From assembly GCA_031284765.1 (NCBI GenBank), contig JAITXK010000015.1, positions 1 to 7,343 on the forward strand: a stretch of DNA of 7,343 nucleotides, read 5' to 3'. Below are positions 6,662 to 7,343 of this stretch, piece by piece (positions within the stretch are counted from its first letter, which is position 1; every line of letters starts with the position of its first letter). The DNA comes from Candidatus Symbiothrix sp. (lineage in GTDB: Bacteria > Bacteroidota > Bacteroidia > Bacteroidales > Azobacteroidaceae). Position numbers and translations under genes: made by a program. The notes beneath the pieces were generated by a model. It had not been told where the DNA came from. It saw only the letters and a program-made list of their open reading frames with translations, and made no database searches.

Positions 6662-6817
6662 TTACTGATTCCCAATGTGATATTGGTTTGACCAAGAACC
6701 TCTTTTAAAACTTAACGAATCGTTTTCTGCTGAATTTTGAGAAAAACATACTCCGTTTGATAAAATCAAAAATAATCCTGTGTAAATTATTTTTTTGACT
6801 TTTTTAAGTGTTTTCAT
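6662..6817 (-). CDS. Small predicted secreted protein, 51 residues, unknown function
   Basis: A short open frame found by reading the A/T-rich gap by hand. It encodes a typical Sec signal peptide: a basic start (MKTLKKVKK), a hydrophobic core (IIYTGLFLILSNGV, 10-23) and a probable cleavage site in CFS-QNS near residues 26-27. Cleavage before Gln is common in Bacteroidetes. The mature part would have only about 25 residues (QNSAENDSLSFKRGSWSNQY and a few more). The ATG at 6817 lies 15 bases after the stop of the upstream membrane-protein gene on the same strand, suggesting an operon. The frame stays open for 33 more codons after the TAA, so it may instead be the broken 5' end of a longer exported-protein gene. 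I do not recognise a family. Confidence 0.55.
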   Translation of the reverse strand: MKTLKKVKKIIYTGLFLILSNGVCFSQNSAENDSLSFKRGSWSNQYHIGNQ

Positions 6818-6832
6818 ATAAGAATTAATAAA

Positions 6833-7117
6833 CTATTCTTGTATAATCCGTATCACATTGTATTCACTCGGTATTATGGGACTATACTTTATCTCGAATT
6901 TTGTACCTATCGGAAGCTTTTCACCTGCATGTGCGGTGTATCGTTTCCTTTTTACATAATAGTAACCCCACGATACTGCAATAGGACTGCGTCCGCCACC
7001 CATAACTAAATCTTTATGAAAAGAAACAGTTACCGTTTGGGGTATTCCATATATATTTGTATGAACCTCCAATGATACATAATAAAAAAGCATTACAAGA
7101 GGTATTACCCCAAGCAT
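6833..7117 (-). CDS. Small membrane-anchored protein, 94 residues, unknown function
   Basis: From the ATG at 7117 the product has one N-terminal hydrophobic segment (LGVIPLVMLFYYVSL, 2-16) followed by a polar, beta-rich domain of about 75 residues. That domain contains YYYVKRKRYTAHAGEKLPIG and IKYSPIIPSEYNVI. A layout of short aromatic strands, a 'low-identity GxKxxIKYSPxxP' turn and a final strand resembles the DUF3592-like small domains seen in bacterial membrane proteins, but this is only a resemblance. An in-frame TTG at 7216 would add 33 residues; that extension reads straight through a perfect GC-rich hairpin (RSAKVPAFAERE) and gives a less natural N-terminus, so I prefer 7117. It is probably transcribed with the small secreted protein 15 bases downstream. 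Confidence 0.55.
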   Translation of the reverse strand: MLGVIPLVMLFYYVSLEVHTNIYGIPQTVTVSFHKDLVMGGGRSPIAVSWGYYYVKRKRYTAHAGEKLPIGTKFEIKYSPIIPSEYNVIRIIQE

Positions 7118-7137
7118 ATGAACAAAACTTATTCTTT

Positions 7138-7173
7138 CTCGCTCGGCGAAGGCAGGAACCTTCGCCGAGCGAG
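7138..7173. repeat. GC-rich perfect inverted repeat (15-base stem, 6-base loop)
   Basis: CTCGCTCGGCGAAGG (7138-7152) pairs perfectly with CCTTCGCCGAGCGAG (7159-7173) around the loop CAGGAA. It stands out from A/T-rich surroundings. On the + strand it is followed by GGGCG and five T residues (7179-7183), which resembles an intrinsic terminator, but no + strand gene precedes it. On the - strand it is followed by an A-rich stretch, not a T-tract. It lies 20 bases upstream of the ATG at 7117. It could be a dispersed palindromic (REP-like) element, a barrier hairpin or a leader structure. Confidence 0.9.
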
Positions 7174-7235
7174 GGGCGTTTTTGCAATCAATATGGGATT
7201 TGATTTTTAGCGACAACGAAGAAAATCTCTCATTT

Positions 7236-7343
7236 TTATAAATCCTGCGCTTTTATTTTTACAATGCTTCCATTGCGAAGAAGTACCAAATCGCCATTTT
7301 GTTTTTTCTTAGCCTTAATTAGATTTTTATAGGATAGTTCAAG
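7236..7343 (-). CDS. C-terminal end of an unidentified gene, truncated by window edge
   Basis: Reading in from the right edge on the - strand, the frame is open for 35 codons and ends at TAA (7238-7236). The visible residues are LELSYKNLIKAKKKQNGDLV followed by LLRNGSIVKIKAQDL. The alternation of charged and hydrophobic residues (LVLLRNGSIVKI) looks like two closing beta strands of a real protein. No family can be named from so little. It runs in the same direction as the small genes to its left, so it may be the preceding gene of the same unit. Confidence 0.45.
   Translation of the reverse strand, partial: LELSYKNLIKAKKKQNGDLVLLRNGSIVKIKAQDL

Noticed and set aside
7138..7183. Hairpin as an ordinary intrinsic terminator
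   Set aside because: The T-tract faces the + strand, where no gene precedes it; the - strand side lacks a T-tract.
7118..7216. TTG start and 33-residue extension for the small membrane protein
   Set aside because: The extension is encoded largely by the palindrome and places charged residues before the hydrophobic N-terminal segment; kept only as an alternative.
1..7343. CRISPR array, tRNA, rRNA or complete insertion sequence
   Set aside because: No regularly spaced direct repeats, no cloverleaf or rRNA-like sequence and no transposase motif were seen on either strand.

Overview
The window looks like a chromosomal segment of a Bacteroidetes bacterium, most likely order Bacteroidales. Evidence: start codons mostly lack a Shine-Dalgarno sequence and sit in A/T-rich leaders. 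Two promoters match the Bacteroidetes sigma-factor pattern (TTTG, about 20 bases, TAnnTTTG). A small phosphatase of the Bacteroides BT0820 type is present, and one signal peptide appears to be cut before Gln, as is common in the phylum. No rRNA, tRNA, CRISPR array or complete insertion sequence is visible.

Bases 2-2899 (+ strand) hold a tightly packed three-gene unit. It contains a MATE-family efflux transporter cut by the left edge, a cytidylate-kinase-like P-loop protein, and an ApbE-type FMN transferase lipoprotein. The stop and start of genes 1 and 2 overlap by four bases, and genes 2 and 3 overlap by 20 bases, so co-translation is likely. The start of the second gene is an 18-base tandem repeat with six in-frame ATGs spaced exactly nine bases apart.

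Bases 2848-5323 (- strand) hold a second unit, transcribed towards the first from a well-formed promoter: recR (recombination repair), a HAD phosphatase-like protein and a PLP-dependent aminotransferase. The aminotransferase and apbE genes run tail to tail and overlap by 52 bases, so there is no space for a terminator between the two operons.

Bases 5275-5578 form a spacer with no convincing gene. From about 5579 to the right edge the DNA is visibly more A/T-rich and looks accessory. In transcription order on the - strand it holds: the last 35 codons of an unidentified gene; a GC-rich perfect hairpin that stands out from its surroundings; a small one-helix membrane protein; a 51-residue predicted secreted protein that I found by hand; and a class I SAM-dependent methyltransferase with its own promoter and a very basic C-terminal tail. 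This right-hand part is where undescribed biology is most likely. Nothing in the window can be identified from sequence alone as a complete novel system.
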